Assembly (NCBI RefSeq): GCF_017912535.1
Contig: NZ_JAERQK010000005.1
Location: forward strand, 144,920 to 208,919
Reading direction: 5' to 3'
Length of the DNA: 64,000 bases
DNA from: Motiliproteus sediminis
GTDB taxonomy: Bacteria; Pseudomonadota; Gammaproteobacteria; Pseudomonadales; Balneatricaceae
Under the pieces are notes generated by a model. It was given only the letters and a program-made list of their open reading frames with translations. It was not told the origin of the DNA and did no database searches. Every line of letters begins with the position of its first letter. The stretch's first letter is position 1. Shown here in pieces: positions 45,181 through 56,800 of the stretch. The translations under genes and the position numbers were made by a program.

Positions 45181-47685
45181 ATGAAGCTTTCTCGTCGAGC
45201 CTTTGTTAAGAGCAATGCGGTGGCCGCCACCGCAGCGGCTGCTGGTGTGACGCTACCGGCCTCAGCCACCAATATGATCACCAGATCCGATGATGCAGAA
45301 ATCCGCTGGGACAAGGCGCCGTGCCGGTTTTGCGGGACCGGTTGCTCGGTATTGGTAGGTACCCAGAAGGGTCGGGTCGTCGCCACTCAGGGTGATCCGG
45401 ACGCGCCGGTCAACAAAGGCCTGAACTGTATCAAGGGCTACTTCCTGTCCAAGATCATGTACGGCGAAGACCGTCTGACCACGCCGTTGCTGCGCATGAG
45501 TAACGGCGAGTACGACAAAGAGGGCGAGTTTACACCGGTCAGTTGGGATCAGGCGTTCGACATCATGGCGGAGAAGTTCAAGGCCGCCATCGCCCCCAGC
45601 CGTAATAGCGATGAGATGCCGCCGGTGGGCATGTTCGGCTCCGGCCAGTGGACGGTGTGGGAAGGTTACGCCGCCGCCAAACTCTACAAAGCGGGATTCC
45701 GCTCCAACCATATCGATCCCAACGCGCGCCACTGTATGGCCTCGGCCGTTGGCGGTTTCATGCGAACCTTCGGCATTGACGAACCGATGGGCTGTTATGA
45801 CGACCTCGAAAACGCCGATGCCTTTGTGCTCTGGGGCTCCAACATGGCCGAGATGCACCCGGTATTGTGGTCTCGGCTCACCGACCGGCGGCTGAGCTCA
45901 CCCGGTGTGCAAGTGCATGTGCTGTCTACCTTCCGTCACCGCAGTTTCGAGCTGGCCGATAACGATATTGTGTTCACCCCACAGACGGATCTGGCGATCC
46001 TGAACTACATCGCCAATTACATCATCCAGTCCGGCAACGTGAATCAGGAGTTTCTGGCCAAACACGTCAATATCCGTAAAGGGGTCACCGACATCGGTTA
46101 CGGGTTGCGCCCGACTCACCCGCTGGAGCAGAAAGCCAAAAACCCCGGCAAGGGGGGCTCCGAACCGATGAGCTTTGATGATTTTGCCAAGTTCGTCGGC
46201 GACTACACGCTGGAGAAAACCGCCGAACTGTCCGGGGTGCCGGCACATAAGCTGGAAGCACTGGCCAAACTCTATGCCGACCCGGACAAGAAGGTCGTGT
46301 CCTACTGGACCATGGGCTTCAACCAGCACACCCGCGGTGTCTGGGCCAATAACCTGATGTACAACGTGCACCTGCTGACGGGCAAGATCTCGACCCCAGG
46401 TTCCGGCCCCTTCTCGCTGACCGGCCAGCCCTCCGCCTGCGGTACCGCGCGTGAGGTGGGTACCTTTGCGCACCGCCTGCCCGCCGACCTGGTGGTTGCC
46501 AAGAAGGAGCACCGGGATACCGCCGAGAAAATCTGGAAACTGCCGGAAGGCACCATTCCCGGCAAGGTGGGATATCACGCGGTGTTGCAGAATCGCATGC
46601 TCAAGGACGGCAAGCTCAACGCCTACTGGGTGATGTGTAACAACAACATGCAAGCCGCGCCCAACATGAACGAAGAGGGTTTGCCCGGCTATCGCAATCC
46701 TGACAACTTCATCGTTGTTTCGGATCCCTACCCGACCGTGACCGCCCAGGCTGCCGACCTGGTGCTGCCCACCGCCATGTGGGTGGAAAAAGAGGGCGCC
46801 TACGGCAACGCTGAACGTCGCACCCAGTTCTGGCGGCAGCAGGTGCAGGCCCCGGGTGAGGCCAAGTCCGACTTGTGGCAGCTGATGGAGTTCTCCAAAC
46901 GCTTCAAGGTGGAGGAGGTGTGGTCGGACGAACTGCTGGCCAAAGCGCCCCAGTACAGAGGCAAAACCCTGTTTGAGGTGCTGTACCAGAATGGTCAGGT
47001 GGACCAGTATCCGCTTGATCAACTGGCCGAAGGCTTTGATAACAACGAAGCCCACGAGTTCGGTTTTTACGTCCAGAAAGGGTTGTTCGAAGAGTACGCT
47101 TCGTTCGGGCGCGACCACGGTCATGATCTGGCCCCCTTTGACACCTATCATCAGGCCCGCGGCTTGCGCTGGCCCGTGGTGGACGGCAAAGAAACCTTGT
47201 GGCGCTTCCGAGAAGGTTACGACCCTTACGTGAAAGCTGGCGCCGACTTCGAGTTTTACGGCAAGCCGGACGGCAAGGCGGTGATGTTCGCGCTGCCCTA
47301 TGAGCCACCGGCGGAATCGCCCGACAGCGAATATGACCTGTGGCTATCCACTGGACGGGTGCTGGAGCACTGGCACACCGGCACCATGACGCGTCGGGTT
47401 CCGGAGCTCTACCGATCGGTGCCCGATGCAGTGGTCTACATGCATCCGGATGATGCCAGGGACCGCGGTGTGCGCCGTGGTCAGGATGTCAAAGTGGTCT
47501 CCCGTCGAGGAGAGATCGAGCTGCGGGTGGAAACCCGTGGCCGCAACCGTCCCCCCCGGGGGCTGGTGTTTATCCCCTTCTTTGACGCGGGCCGTCTGGT
47601 TAACAAGCTCACCCTTGATGCCACCGATCCGCTCTCCAAAGAGACGGACTTCAAAAAGTGCGCCGTCAAGATCATGAAGGCCTGA
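45181..47685 (+). CDS. napA: Periplasmic nitrate reductase catalytic subunit NapA
   Basis: 834-residue molybdenum enzyme reducing nitrate to nitrite in the periplasm. The twin-arginine signal is SRRAFVK at residues 4-10. The 4Fe-4S ligands are Cys48, Cys51, Cys55 and Cys83, and the molybdenum-binding Cys185 is in NARHCMAS. The MGD-binding blocks ([40 protein letters not shown] end) are present. GGAGAAG precedes the ATG. It is full length with no frame damage. Confidence 0.98.
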   Translation: MKLSRRAFVKSNAVAATAAAAGVTLPASATNMITRSDDAEIRWDKAPCRFCGTGCSVLVGTQKGRVVATQGDPDAPVNKGLNCIKGYFLSKIMYGEDRLTTPLLRMSNGEYDKEGEFTPVSWDQAFDIMAEKFKAAIAPSRNSDEMPPVGMFGSGQWTVWEGYAAAKLYKAGFRSNHIDPNARHCMASAVGGFMRTFGIDEPMGCYDDLENADAFVLWGSNMAEMHPVLWSRLTDRRLSSPGVQVHVLSTFRHRSFELADNDIVFTPQTDLAILNYIANYIIQSGNVNQEFLAKHVNIRKGVTDIGYGLRPTHPLEQKAKNPGKGGSEPMSFDDFAKFVGDYTLEKTAELSGVPAHKLEALAKLYADPDKKVVSYWTMGFNQHTRGVWANNLMYNVHLLTGKISTPGSGPFSLTGQPSACGTAREVGTFAHRLPADLVVAKKEHRDTAEKIWKLPEGTIPGKVGYHAVLQNRMLKDGKLNAYWVMCNNNMQAAPNMNEEGLPGYRNPDNFIVVSDPYPTVTAQAADLVLPTAMWVEKEGAYGNAERRTQFWRQQVQAPGEAKSDLWQLMEFSKRFKVEEVWSDELLAKAPQYRGKTLFEVLYQNGQVDQYPLDQLAEGFDNNEAHEFGFYVQKGLFEEYASFGRDHGHDLAPFDTYHQARGLRWPVVDGKETLWRFREGYDPYVKAGADFEFYGKPDGKAVMFALPYEPPAESPDSEYDLWLSTGRVLEHWHTGTMTRRVPELYRSVPDAVVYMHPDDARDRGVRRGQDVKVVSRRGEIELRVETRGRNRPPRGLVFIPFFDAGRLVNKLTLDATDPLSKETDFKKCAVKIMKA

Positions 47686-47715
47686 GCCTGACGACGTGAA
47701 CGGGAGCATCGCTTC

Positions 47716-48474
47716 ATGAACCCCAGCGCCAGCAACAAACCCACCAGTCGCCGCCAGTTTCTTGCTGACAGTGCGCGGGGGGTATGCGGCGCCGGGGCGC
47801 TGGGGGTTGGCCTTGGCATCCTGGCCGGGCAGGCGCGCTCCCATGCGCCGGAGGCGCTGCGTCCTCCGGGAGCTCTGCCTGAAGAGTCGTTTCTTGGCAG
47901 CTGCGTGCGGTGCGGCTTGTGCGTCCGTGATTGCCCGTTCGACACCCTGAAACTGGCCACCTTGACCGACCCGGTGGCCAACGGTACGCCATTCTTTACC
48001 GCCCGTGACGTGCCGTGCGAGATGTGTGATGACATTCCCTGTGTGGCTGCCTGTCCCACCGGTGCGCTGGATCATGGGCTGGACAACATCGACGATGCGC
48101 GGATGGGGCTGGCGGTACTGATTGACCGCGAGACCTGTCTCAACGTACTGGGGCTGCGCTGTGACGTTTGTTACCGCGTGTGCCCACTGCTCGACGAGGC
48201 GATCACGCTGGAGCTGGAGCGCAATACCCGCACCGGTCACCATGCATTGTTTATCCCCACCGTGCATTCCGATGCCTGTACCGGCTGCGGTAAGTGCGAA
48301 CAGGCCTGCGTGCTGGATGTCGCCGCAATAAAGGTGTTGCCCCGGCCGTTGGCGAAAGGGGAGTTGGGGCACCATTACCGCCTGGGTTGGGAAGAGAAGG
48401 CGGCCAACAACGGCGAGTCGCTGATCCCCGAGCAGCTCAAGCTGCCGGTGCGCCGGCCCGGGGGAGAGCAGTGA
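47716..48474 (+). CDS. napG: NapG, ferredoxin-type quinol-oxidation subunit
   Basis: 252-residue periplasmic iron-sulfur protein that with NapH passes electrons from quinol towards NapC/NapB. A twin-arginine signal ([17 protein letters not shown]) is followed by four cysteine clusters: [43 protein letters not shown] and [14 protein letters not shown]. The stop overlaps the napH start (TGATG). Confidence 0.95.
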   Translation: MNPSASNKPTSRRQFLADSARGVCGAGALGVGLGILAGQARSHAPEALRPPGALPEESFLGSCVRCGLCVRDCPFDTLKLATLTDPVANGTPFFTARDVPCEMCDDIPCVAACPTGALDHGLDNIDDARMGLAVLIDRETCLNVLGLRCDVCYRVCPLLDEAITLELERNTRTGHHALFIPTVHSDACTGCGKCEQACVLDVAAIKVLPRPLAKGELGHHYRLGWEEKAANNGESLIPEQLKLPVRRPGGEQ

Positions 48475-49328
48475 TGTTGTCGGTTGGCAGCGATGCGCGC
48501 CGGATCAAAGGCTTCTGGCGCAGTCAGCGTTGGTTGCTACTCCGTCGTCTGTCTCAGCTTGGCGTGCTGGTGCTGTTTCTGGCCGGGCCGCTGGCCGGCG
48601 TCTGGCTGATCAAGGGCAACCTCAGTAGCAGCCTGCTGCTGGAGACCATACCGCTCAGCGATCCTTTCATCGCCTTGCAGGTGCTTGCCAGCGGCCACCA
48701 GCCCGAGACTAACCTGCTGATCGGGATCGCCGTAGTGGCGCTGTTTTATCTGCTGCTTGGCGGGCGGGTGTTCTGCAGCTGGGTCTGCCCAATTAATCCG
48801 GTAACCGATCTTGCCGCCTGGTGCAGCCGCAAGCTGGGTATTCGCCGGCGAGTGGCGATCTCGCGTCACACCCGTTTCTGGATCCTGGCGCTGTGCGTGG
48901 TGATGCCGCTGTTGTTGGGGATGGTGGTGTGGGAACTGGTCAACCCGGTATCGCAATTTCATCGCGGGCTTATTTTTTCCATGGGCAGTGGTTGGCTGTT
49001 GGTGCTGGCGCTGTTTCTGTTCGACCTGTTTGTACTGCCGCGCGGCTGGTGCGGTCATCTTTGCCCACAAGGAGCCTGTTACAGCCTGCTGGGGCATCAG
49101 AGCCTGCTGCGGGTTCGCGCCAGTGGCCGGGAACGCTGCTACGACTGCCTCGACTGTTACGCGGTTTGCCCCGAGCCTCAGGTGATCAAGCCGGCACTTA
49201 AAGGTGCGGGCGGTGACCTGATCACCTCGTCACAGTGCACCAACTGTGGCCGTTGTATCGATATCTGTTCGGTAGATGTTTTCGCTTATGGCACTCGCCC
49301 TGCCACATCGATGGAGAAGCAACCATGA
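48474..49328 (+). CDS. napH: NapH, membrane ferredoxin-type subunit
   Basis: 284-residue inner-membrane protein with four transmembrane helices and two conserved cytoplasmic CxxxCP motifs (CSWVCPINP and CGHLCPQGA), plus two C-terminal 4Fe-4S sets (CYDCLDCYAVCPEP and CTNCGRCIDICSVD). The start at 48474 overlaps the napG stop; the longer upstream frame is an artefact of reading through napG. The stop overlaps the napB start (ATGA). Confidence 0.95.
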   Translation: MLSVGSDARRIKGFWRSQRWLLLRRLSQLGVLVLFLAGPLAGVWLIKGNLSSSLLLETIPLSDPFIALQVLASGHQPETNLLIGIAVVALFYLLLGGRVFCSWVCPINPVTDLAAWCSRKLGIRRRVAISRHTRFWILALCVVMPLLLGMVVWELVNPVSQFHRGLIFSMGSGWLLVLALFLFDLFVLPRGWCGHLCPQGACYSLLGHQSLLRVRASGRERCYDCLDCYAVCPEPQVIKPALKGAGGDLITSSQCTNCGRCIDICSVDVFAYGTRPATSMEKQP

Positions 49329-49783
49329 AGACCACCACTTTGGCAATGACGCTGGCGATCGCCACCGCGGGCGGCATCATTACGCCGCTGGCTGTGGGTG
49401 ATATCGGCGGACTGGAATCCCTGCGTGGGCTCAAGAACCTTGATGCCACCAACAAAGCGCCTCATATGGCCAAGTACAATGAGAGCGAAACTCTGGTAGA
49501 GCGCAACTACGTGCAGCAGCCGCCGGTGATACCGCATGAGGTGCGTCACTATCAGGTGGACCTGCGCAGCAACAAATGCCTTTCCTGCCACAGCTGGGAA
49601 AGTTACAAAGCATCCGGTGCCACCAAGGTCAGCCTGACCCACTTTGAGACCCGCGATGGCCATGCGCTGGCGGATATATCGCCGCGGCGCTACTTCTGCC
49701 TCCAATGCCATGTGCCGCAAGCTGAGGTTAAGCCGCTGATTGATAACGAGTACCGCTCAAGCTCTGAACTGGGCAAGCCGTAG
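49325..49783 (+). CDS. napB: NapB, diheme cytochrome c subunit
   Basis: 152-residue periplasmic small subunit that gives electrons to NapA. The signal peptide (TTLAMTLAIATAGGIITPLA) is followed by two haem-c sites, CLSCH at residues 85-89 and CLQCH at 125-129, with conserved distal His in VPHEVRHYQ-like (PPVIPHEVRHYQ). It overlaps napH by four bases. Confidence 0.95.
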   Translation: MKTTTLAMTLAIATAGGIITPLAVGDIGGLESLRGLKNLDATNKAPHMAKYNESETLVERNYVQQPPVIPHEVRHYQVDLRSNKCLSCHSWESYKASGATKVSLTHFETRDGHALADISPRRYFCLQCHVPQAEVKPLIDNEYRSSSELGKP

Positions 49784-49828
49784 GGGCCCGCGAGGGTAGT
49801 CACAGGAACGCAGAATAGGGACTTGCTC

Positions 49829-50428
49829 ATGTCAAAACAACGCAAAGGAATCATCGCTCGCTATTGGCAGCTGTTGGTTCGGCCAACGCCGCTGGCGATG
49901 GGGACCATCCTGCTGGGCGGCTTTTTGGGCGGCATCATCTTCTGGGGCGGCTTTAACACTGCCTTAGAGATGACTAACACCGAGCAGTTCTGTATCAGCT
50001 GTCACGAAATGCGTGACAACGTCTACGCGGAACTTAAAGAAACAATTCACTACGCGAACCGGTCCGGGGTCCGTGCTACTTGCCCGGACTGCCACGTGCC
50101 CAAAGAGTGGACTTACAAGATCATTCGTAAGATTCAGGCCAGTAAAGAGGTGTGGGGTAAAATTACCGGCAAGATCGATACCCGTGAAAAGTTCCAGGCG
50201 CACCGTGGCGAGATGGCGGCGCGGGAATGGGCGCGGATGAAAGCCAACGATTCACGGGAATGCCGCAACTGCCACGATTTTGATTCCATGGACTTCAGCG
50301 AGCAGGGCAAGCGCGGTTTTGAGCAGCATGAAACGGCACTGGCCAGTGGTGAGAAAACCTGTATCGATTGCCATAAAGGGATTGCTCACGAGCTACCGGA
50401 TATGGCTGGGGTGGCGGGTTGGAACTAG
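49829..50428 (+). CDS. napC: NapC, tetrahaem quinol dehydrogenase
   Basis: 199-residue membrane-anchored tetrahaem c-type cytochrome of the NapC/NirT family, which links the quinol pool to NapB. One N-terminal transmembrane helix (residues ~23-43) precedes four haem sites: Cys55-His59, Cys85-His89, Cys145-His149 and Cys178-His182. The ATG at 49829 follows AGGGA; the TTG at 49823 is less likely. Last gene of the operon, convergent with blc. Confidence 0.96.
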   Translation: MSKQRKGIIARYWQLLVRPTPLAMGTILLGGFLGGIIFWGGFNTALEMTNTEQFCISCHEMRDNVYAELKETIHYANRSGVRATCPDCHVPKEWTYKIIRKIQASKEVWGKITGKIDTREKFQAHRGEMAAREWARMKANDSRECRNCHDFDSMDFSEQGKRGFEQHETALASGEKTCIDCHKGIAHELPDMAGVAGWN

Positions 50429-50451
50429 TTTTCCATCGGGCAAAACCGGGT

Positions 50452-50982
50452 TTATTCTGCCTGCGGCGCCGTGTGAGAGACAAAAATCAGCTGGTCGGTA
50501 TCGAAGCCTCGCGCGTTGGCGGCCTCAATGAAACGCTCTATGACCTTTTCATCCACGGTTGGTGTTCGGGCTAATAACCAGAGGTAGTTGAGGGTCGGGC
50601 CGGACACGAAAGCGTACTGATAGTCGTTGCGGTCGATATCAAACACCACGTAAGAGCCGTAAAAAGGACCAAAAAAGGAAACCTTCAGGTAGGCTTGATC
50701 CGGCTCGTTAACAAAGTACGCTTTTCCTTCCGCTGACGTCCATTGGTTGTCCGCCTCCCGGTAGCCGCGATTGATGACGGTTATTCCACCATCATCGCGG
50801 CGTTGGTATTCGGCGCTGACCCTGCTCAGCCCCCGCTCAAAGGAATGGTCCAGCCGGGCAATTTCGTACCACTGACCCAGATAACGCGCCAGCTCAAAGT
50901 CGCGAACCGGTTGTACCCCTTGCGGAATGCCGACACAGCCGCTGAGTAACGCTGCTAACGTGAGCGTGATCCATGGTTTCAT
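50452..50982 (-). CDS. blc: Outer-membrane lipocalin Blc
   Basis: 176-residue lipoprotein. The signal peptide ends in the lipobox LLSGC. The lipocalin signature is in DFELARYLGQWYEIARLDHSFERGL, with the later YVVFDIDRNDYQYAFVSGP and LWLLARTPTVDEKVIERF blocks. Bacterial lipocalins bind fatty acids or lysophospholipids and serve envelope repair. The ATG at 50982 follows AGGAG. It lies 30 bases after ppc on the same strand and could be read from that transcript. Confidence 0.93.
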   Translation of the reverse strand: MKPWITLTLAALLSGCVGIPQGVQPVRDFELARYLGQWYEIARLDHSFERGLSRVSAEYQRRDDGGITVINRGYREADNQWTSAEGKAYFVNEPDQAYLKVSFFGPFYGSYVVFDIDRNDYQYAFVSGPTLNYLWLLARTPTVDEKVIERFIEAANARGFDTDQLIFVSHTAPQAE

Positions 50983-51011
50983 CTTGGCTCCTGTGGCCGA
51001 TGCGGATGGCA

Positions 51012-53636
51012 TCAGCCAGTGTTTCTCATCCCGGCGGCGATGCCGGTCATGGTGGCCATCAGCGCCTGCTCTACCACTTCGTTGGGGCAGTTGCGGTCGC
51101 GGAACAGCAGTTCTGCCTGCAGGTAGTGAAGCGGGTCGATGTAGGGGTTTCGCACGTCGATGGACTGGCGAACCACCGGATTGTTGTGCAGCAGCTGCGG
51201 TGCGCCGGTGAGGCGTTTGATCATCTCCTGAGCGCTTTTCAGCCGTTGGCGCAGTTCGCTGCCCAGCGCGTGCAGGGTGGGATCGACCAGACGCTGTTCG
51301 TAGTAGGCGGCAATCTCGGGTTCGGATTTGGCCAGTACCATCTCCAGCATATCGGTGTAGGTGCGGAAAAACGGCCACTGGTTGCGCATCGCCAGCAGGG
51401 TTTCGGTGTCGTCGCTGTCGAGCACCCGCTCAATCGCGGCACTACCGAGCCAGGCCGGCAGCATCAGCCGGATCTGGGTCCAGGCGAATATCCAGGGAAT
51501 GGCACGCAGGCTTTCGACCCCGCCGTCGGCCTTGCGTTTGGCCGGGCGGCTGCCGAGCGGCAGTTTGGCCAGTTCCTGTTCCGGTGTGGCCTGACGGAAG
51601 TAGGGTACAAACTGGTCGCTTTCGCGCACCAGCGCGCGGTAGATCTGGTGGGCGTCGTCAGCCATACGGCTGATCAGCGCGCGCCACTCCGGTTTGGGCG
51701 CGGGAGCGGGGGCGAGGCTCGCCTCCAGCACCGAGCTGGCGTAGAGCTCCATATTGCGCACGGCGATCTCCGGCATGCCGAACTTGAACCGGATCATTTC
51801 GCCCTGTTCGGTGACGCGCAGGGTGCCATCGACTGACCCCGGTGGCTGGCCCAGAATGGCGCTGTGGCTGGGGCCGCCGCCGCGACCTACGGTGCCGCCG
51901 CGCCCGTGAAACAGGGTCAGCTTGATACCGCGCTGCTGGCAGACTTGGGTGAGAGCTTCCTGTGCCCGGTACTGCCCCCAGGTGGCCGCTAAGGCGCCGG
52001 CGTCCTTGGAGGAGTCTGAGTAGCCGATCATCACCTCCTGATGGGCGCCGCAGTAGTCGCGATACCAGTCGAGGTCGAGCAGGGTGGCGATGCATTCAGC
52101 CGCGTTATCCAGATCGGCCAGGGTCTCGAACAGTGGCACCACCCGCATCGGGAAGGGGATACCCTGCTCTTTCAGTAGCAACACCACCGCCAACACATCG
52201 GAGGGCTGGCTGGCCATGGAGATCACATAGCTGCCCAGCGCCTCAGGGTTCTGGCGCGCCACTACGGCACAGGTGTCGAGTACTTCCCGCACTTCGGCGC
52301 TAGGGTTCCAGTCGCGGGGCAATAGCGGCCGTTTATTCTGCAGCTCTTTAAGCAGGAAAGTCTGCTTCTCCGCTTCACTCCAGGCGCTGTAATCTCCCAG
52401 ACCGTAGTGGGTGCAGAGTTCGGCGAACACCTCTGCGTGGCGCTCGGCATTCTGGCGGATATCCAGTCGCGCCAGGGTGAGGCCGAAAGCGGCGATTCGG
52501 CGCAGCGTATTCCGCAAGCAGCCGTCAGCGATCTCTTTCATGCCCATCTCACGCAGGCTACGGTCGCAGAGCAGTAGCGGCTGCAACAGGTCGTCGTTGC
52601 CGAGGTAACCGTCCTCCAGCGGTTGCCAGCCGACGCGAATGCAGTGCTCGGCCCATTGGCGGGTGTTCAGCAGTTTGCGTCGCACTTCGCGCAGCAGTTC
52701 GCGGTAGGGTTCTTCCGCGCCTTTGACATAGAGCTGCAGTTCTTCACTGGCACGACTCATGGAGAGCTCGTGGCGCAGCCGCTCGATATCTTTGAGCAGC
52801 AGGTCGGCGGCCATCCAGCGTGATAGCAGCAGTACCTCTTCGGTCACTTTGGCCGTGACGTTTGGGTTGCCATCACGGTCGCCGCCCATCCAGGAGGCAA
52901 AGCGGATCGGCGCCGCGTGCCAGGGCAGGCGCTGACCGGCGACGCGCTCCAGTTCGCGGTCAAAATTACGCAGAAAGACCGGCAGGGCGTGCCAGAGCGA
53001 GTTCTCTATCACCGCGAAGCCCCATTTGGCCTCGTCTACCGGGGTGGGACGTTCGCTGCGGATCTCATTGGTATACCAGGCCTCACTGATCAGCTGCTGC
53101 AACCGGCCCTCGATATCACGGTAGCGATGACTCAAAGGATGTTCCCGGTCCAGGCGGGCCAGGTTATCGGCCATCGACTCATACTTCTGGATAAAGGTGC
53201 GGCGGTTAACCTCGGTGGGGTGGGCGGTGAGCACCAGTTCCACCTCCAGCTCGGCGGCCTTGGTAACCAGAGTCTCGGCATCTATGCCCTGGGCCAGAGT
53301 GTGATCCAGTACCTGCGCCAGTGCATGGGGGTCCGGTTTGGTGACCACCAGACTGCTGCGGCGACGCACGCGGTGATGTTCCTCGGCCAGATTGGCGAGG
53401 TTGAGAAACTGGCTGAAGGCGCGAGCCATGGGGACCAGCTCCTCTTCCTTAAGCGCCTTCAGCGCACGAATCAGGTCTTCGGTGCGCGCCTTGCCGCTGC
53501 GGGCATCTTTCGACAGCTTGCGGATCAATTCCACTTTGTCGAGAAACTCGGGACCACGGTCACGGCTGATGGTGTTGCCGAGCAGTTGTCCCAGAAGGCG
53601 CACGTTGTCGCGCAGGGGGGCCTGAAGATCGTCCAT
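51012..53636 (-). CDS. ppc: Phosphoenolpyruvate carboxylase
   Basis: 874-residue anaplerotic enzyme making oxaloacetate from PEP and bicarbonate. Catalytic His is in VLTAHPTEVNRRTF; the second histidine/arginine loop is LFHGRGGTVGRGGGPSHSAIL; GYSDSSKDAGALAATWGQYRAQ and the C-terminal MRNTG are the remaining family hallmarks. AAGGAG precedes the ATG. Complete. Confidence 0.98.
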   Translation of the reverse strand: MDDLQAPLRDNVRLLGQLLGNTISRDRGPEFLDKVELIRKLSKDARSGKARTEDLIRALKALKEEELVPMARAFSQFLNLANLAEEHHRVRRRSSLVVTKPDPHALAQVLDHTLAQGIDAETLVTKAAELEVELVLTAHPTEVNRRTFIQKYESMADNLARLDREHPLSHRYRDIEGRLQQLISEAWYTNEIRSERPTPVDEAKWGFAVIENSLWHALPVFLRNFDRELERVAGQRLPWHAAPIRFASWMGGDRDGNPNVTAKVTEEVLLLSRWMAADLLLKDIERLRHELSMSRASEELQLYVKGAEEPYRELLREVRRKLLNTRQWAEHCIRVGWQPLEDGYLGNDDLLQPLLLCDRSLREMGMKEIADGCLRNTLRRIAAFGLTLARLDIRQNAERHAEVFAELCTHYGLGDYSAWSEAEKQTFLLKELQNKRPLLPRDWNPSAEVREVLDTCAVVARQNPEALGSYVISMASQPSDVLAVVLLLKEQGIPFPMRVVPLFETLADLDNAAECIATLLDLDWYRDYCGAHQEVMIGYSDSSKDAGALAATWGQYRAQEALTQVCQQRGIKLTLFHGRGGTVGRGGGPSHSAILGQPPGSVDGTLRVTEQGEMIRFKFGMPEIAVRNMELYASSVLEASLAPAPAPKPEWRALISRMADDAHQIYRALVRESDQFVPYFRQATPEQELAKLPLGSRPAKRKADGGVESLRAIPWIFAWTQIRLMLPAWLGSAAIERVLDSDDTETLLAMRNQWPFFRTYTDMLEMVLAKSEPEIAAYYEQRLVDPTLHALGSELRQRLKSAQEMIKRLTGAPQLLHNNPVVRQSIDVRNPYIDPLHYLQAELLFRDRNCPNEVVEQALMATMTGIAAGMRNTG

Positions 53637-53809
53637 TGTTACTCCTTAGTCCGTCGTCGCGGCACGATCAATCGGGTGCCACTTCGTCCGATACCGGCCA
53701 TCTCAGACCGTTACACAAACACAAATGCTGCATCGCAATATACTGTTCGTCACAGTATAGCCGGTGGCGCGTGGTCACAATTCACGCCGCCAGCGGTTAT
53801 CGCCAGACC

Positions 53810-56800
53810 TCAACCACCGCTGTTCGCCAACGCCAGTTCGCGTGCCGCTTTGAAGTCGCTTTTGCCGCTGCCCAGTTTGGGGATCCCCTCGACTTTGATT
53901 CGCTCAGCCGGACGCATCAGCGGGTTGAGCGTACTCTGTTCGATGGCCGCCGCCAGCTGATCATCATCAATGTCGCCGCTGTAGAGCAGCACTACTTTTT
54001 CGCCCTTGCGTGAATCGGGAATGGCGGTGGCCAGTACCTCGACCTCCTCCGGCAGCTGCTTGGTTATGGCGCTTTCAACTGCGCCCAGGCTGACCATTTC
54101 GCCGCCCAGTTTGGCAAAGCGGGAGTAGCGATCCACGATGGTCAGGAAACCGTCATCGTCCAGATGTCCCTTGTCGCCGGAGCTGTACCAGCGTTGACCG
54201 TCCAGTTCCAGAATCACCTCGGCGGTGCGCTCGGGGTCCTTGAGGTAGCCCTGCATCACTTGAGTGCCGCCGATCAGAATCAGCCCGTCTTCACCTGTCG
54301 GCAGGGTCGCCAGGGTGTCCGGATCAACGATGCGGAAGCTGCTGCCGGGAAGGGGCAGCCCGACGGTGCCGGGTTTGCTGCCACGCTGGATATGCCAGTC
54401 GCCGGTATCGATCCGGTCCGGTACGTTGACGCTGGCGACGGGAGTGGTTTCGGTGGTGCCGTAGCCTTCCAGAATCGATTTGTTGAAGCGTTTTTCGAAT
54501 CCGTCGCGCACATCAGGGTTCAGTCGTTCGGCCCCGGCGACCACGATGCGCAAACTGTCCAGCATCAACGGGTGAATCTTGCTGTTGCGGTTAAACAGGC
54601 GCAGAAAGGTCGAGGTTCCGCAAAAGATCGATCCCTTGTAGCGCGCAATCCCCTTGGCGATGTTTAGCGCGTCGGTAGGGTCGGGATGACAGATCGCCGG
54701 AATCCCTTCGATCATCGGCATCAGCCCGTTGACGGTAAGACCGAAGGCGTGGAACAGGGGGAGAGTGGCCATCATGCGGTCTTCTGGCAGGGTGTCGAGT
54801 ACATCGGAGACTTGCTGGATGTTGGCCATGATGTTGCGATGGCTAAGTACCACGCCCTTGGGTTCGCCTTCACTGCCGCTGGAGAACAGGATTGCGGCGG
54901 CGCTGTGACTGTCCTGGCGGCCCCCGGTTAGGCGTACCAGCCAGCTGGCGGGCAGCAGAGTGGTGGCCAGCGTTAGCGCTTTTTCAAGCGGGCTGATTTC
55001 GGCGGCGACATCTTCGAGGTAGACAAAGCTAACCTGGTCGCCAAGGGGTGTCAGGTCGATGCCGCGCTGCTCCAGCTTGGTGATGAATCGGCGGGCGGTA
55101 AAAACAGTGCCCAGCTCGGCCTTGCTGCAGGCGGCCTTGAGCGCTGCCAGACTGGCGGTGTAATTGAGGTTGACCAGGGTTTTGCCGGCTAGCAGCGCGC
55201 CCAGATTAGCTAACACCCCTGCGCTGCTGGTGGGCAGCAGCAGGCCGACATTCTGGCCACGATTAAGGCGTTTGATGCGGCGGGCGAACAGCAGGCTGGC
55301 GGTCAGTGCACGGCGATTGCTGAGTTCGGTATCGCCTTGAATATCGGCCAGTGCCAGCTGCATGGGGCGGGCCTTGGCGCTGCGAATCCAGGCTTCCGCC
55401 AGAGTAGGCAGGTGGCGGGTATGTTCTTCCCACGCACTGATCGAGAGTTCGGTTACCTGCTGTTTTACCGCGCTGGCACTGCTTTCAATCGCCAGCGGTT
55501 GACCAAAAGCGACAATGACGTCGCGGCGCAGGGCGGTGGCACGCAGCGCCTGCAACCCTTCGCTGGCGCGGGAGAAGCGGCTGCCCCAGAGGCCACGCAG
55601 GTAGAAAGGTATGATCACGCCGTCCACATCGGTGACGGTGCGTTCAAAGCCTTTCTTGAATTCGCCCAGTTGACCGTTGCGACTGATAGCACCTTCAGGG
55701 AACAGGCACACCACCTCGCCGTTCTTCAGCAACTGGTTGACGGTTTCCAGCGCCTGTTTGCTTTGTCCGCCTGCGATCGGAATGACACCAAACAGGTCCA
55801 GCAACCAGCGCCAGTACCAACGGTTATAGATGCCACGATGCATGACAAAACGAACCGGGCGCGGGCAGGCGATCTGGATCAGCGCCCAATCGAGCCAGCT
55901 GATGTGATTGCCGAGCAACAAGACCGCACCGCTGGGGGGCAGGTTCTTGAACCCCAGTACTTCGACCCGATAGCGACCGGCGAACAGCTTGGCGACCACC
56001 AGCCGTACCAGCGAGTGGGGGAGCTGATAGACGGTATAAAAGGCCCCGGCGATAGCCACCAGGATCAGCAACTGCATCAACCCAAAGCTGCTCAATCCCC
56101 AGTGGGCGAACAGCAAGGTGCAGCCCAGAAAGCCCAGCATGACGATGTTCTGGATCCAGTTGTTACCGGCCAAAATTCGTCCCAACTGTGCTTCTGGGGC
56201 ATGGTACTGGATCAGACTGTTGAGCGGCACGATAAACAGGCCCCCAAAGAAACCAACGCCGATAAAACAGAACGCGATCAGCGACGCGCTGCCGGCCATC
56301 GGCAGCAACCACAGGCTCAGCACCACACCGAGAGCACCCAGAGGCACCAGACCGGTTTCTATATGGTTACGGGATGCGCGCCCCGCGGCCAGCGAGCCGA
56401 GCATAATGCCGATACCGGAACAGGCCAGCAGCCCCTGAATGACCACCGTGTTAGTGATAGCCAACTGCTCCTTGGCGTACGCCGGAAAGCTGGCCAGCAT
56501 GACTTGGGAGATACCCCAGAAGATCGACAGGCCGATGATTGACAGCCAGATCGCGCGATTACCGACCAGTGCCGCCAGGTTACGCTTGAGGTAGGTGCCG
56601 CGCAGGTAGTCGGTGCGGGTGAAGGGCTCCGCAGCCTGGGGTTCCTCTACCGGTGCAATCCGAAATGCGAGCAACAGCTCCAGCAGCGAGCAACCGACCA
56701 ACGCCCATCCCAGTGGGGCGATGGCGCGCAGGATATCCGCTTCGTTGCGGTAGGTAACACCGCCCAACGCACCCTCAAAGAGGATGGAGAAAGCGAAGAT

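Noticed and set aside
45898..47151. 417-codon frame antisense to napA
   Set aside because: Shadow of napA, whose frame carries every cofactor motif.
50983..51378. N-terminal extension of the lipocalin frame into ppc
   Set aside because: It overlaps the end of ppc in another frame; the lipoprotein signal peptide and AGGAG place the true start at 50982.
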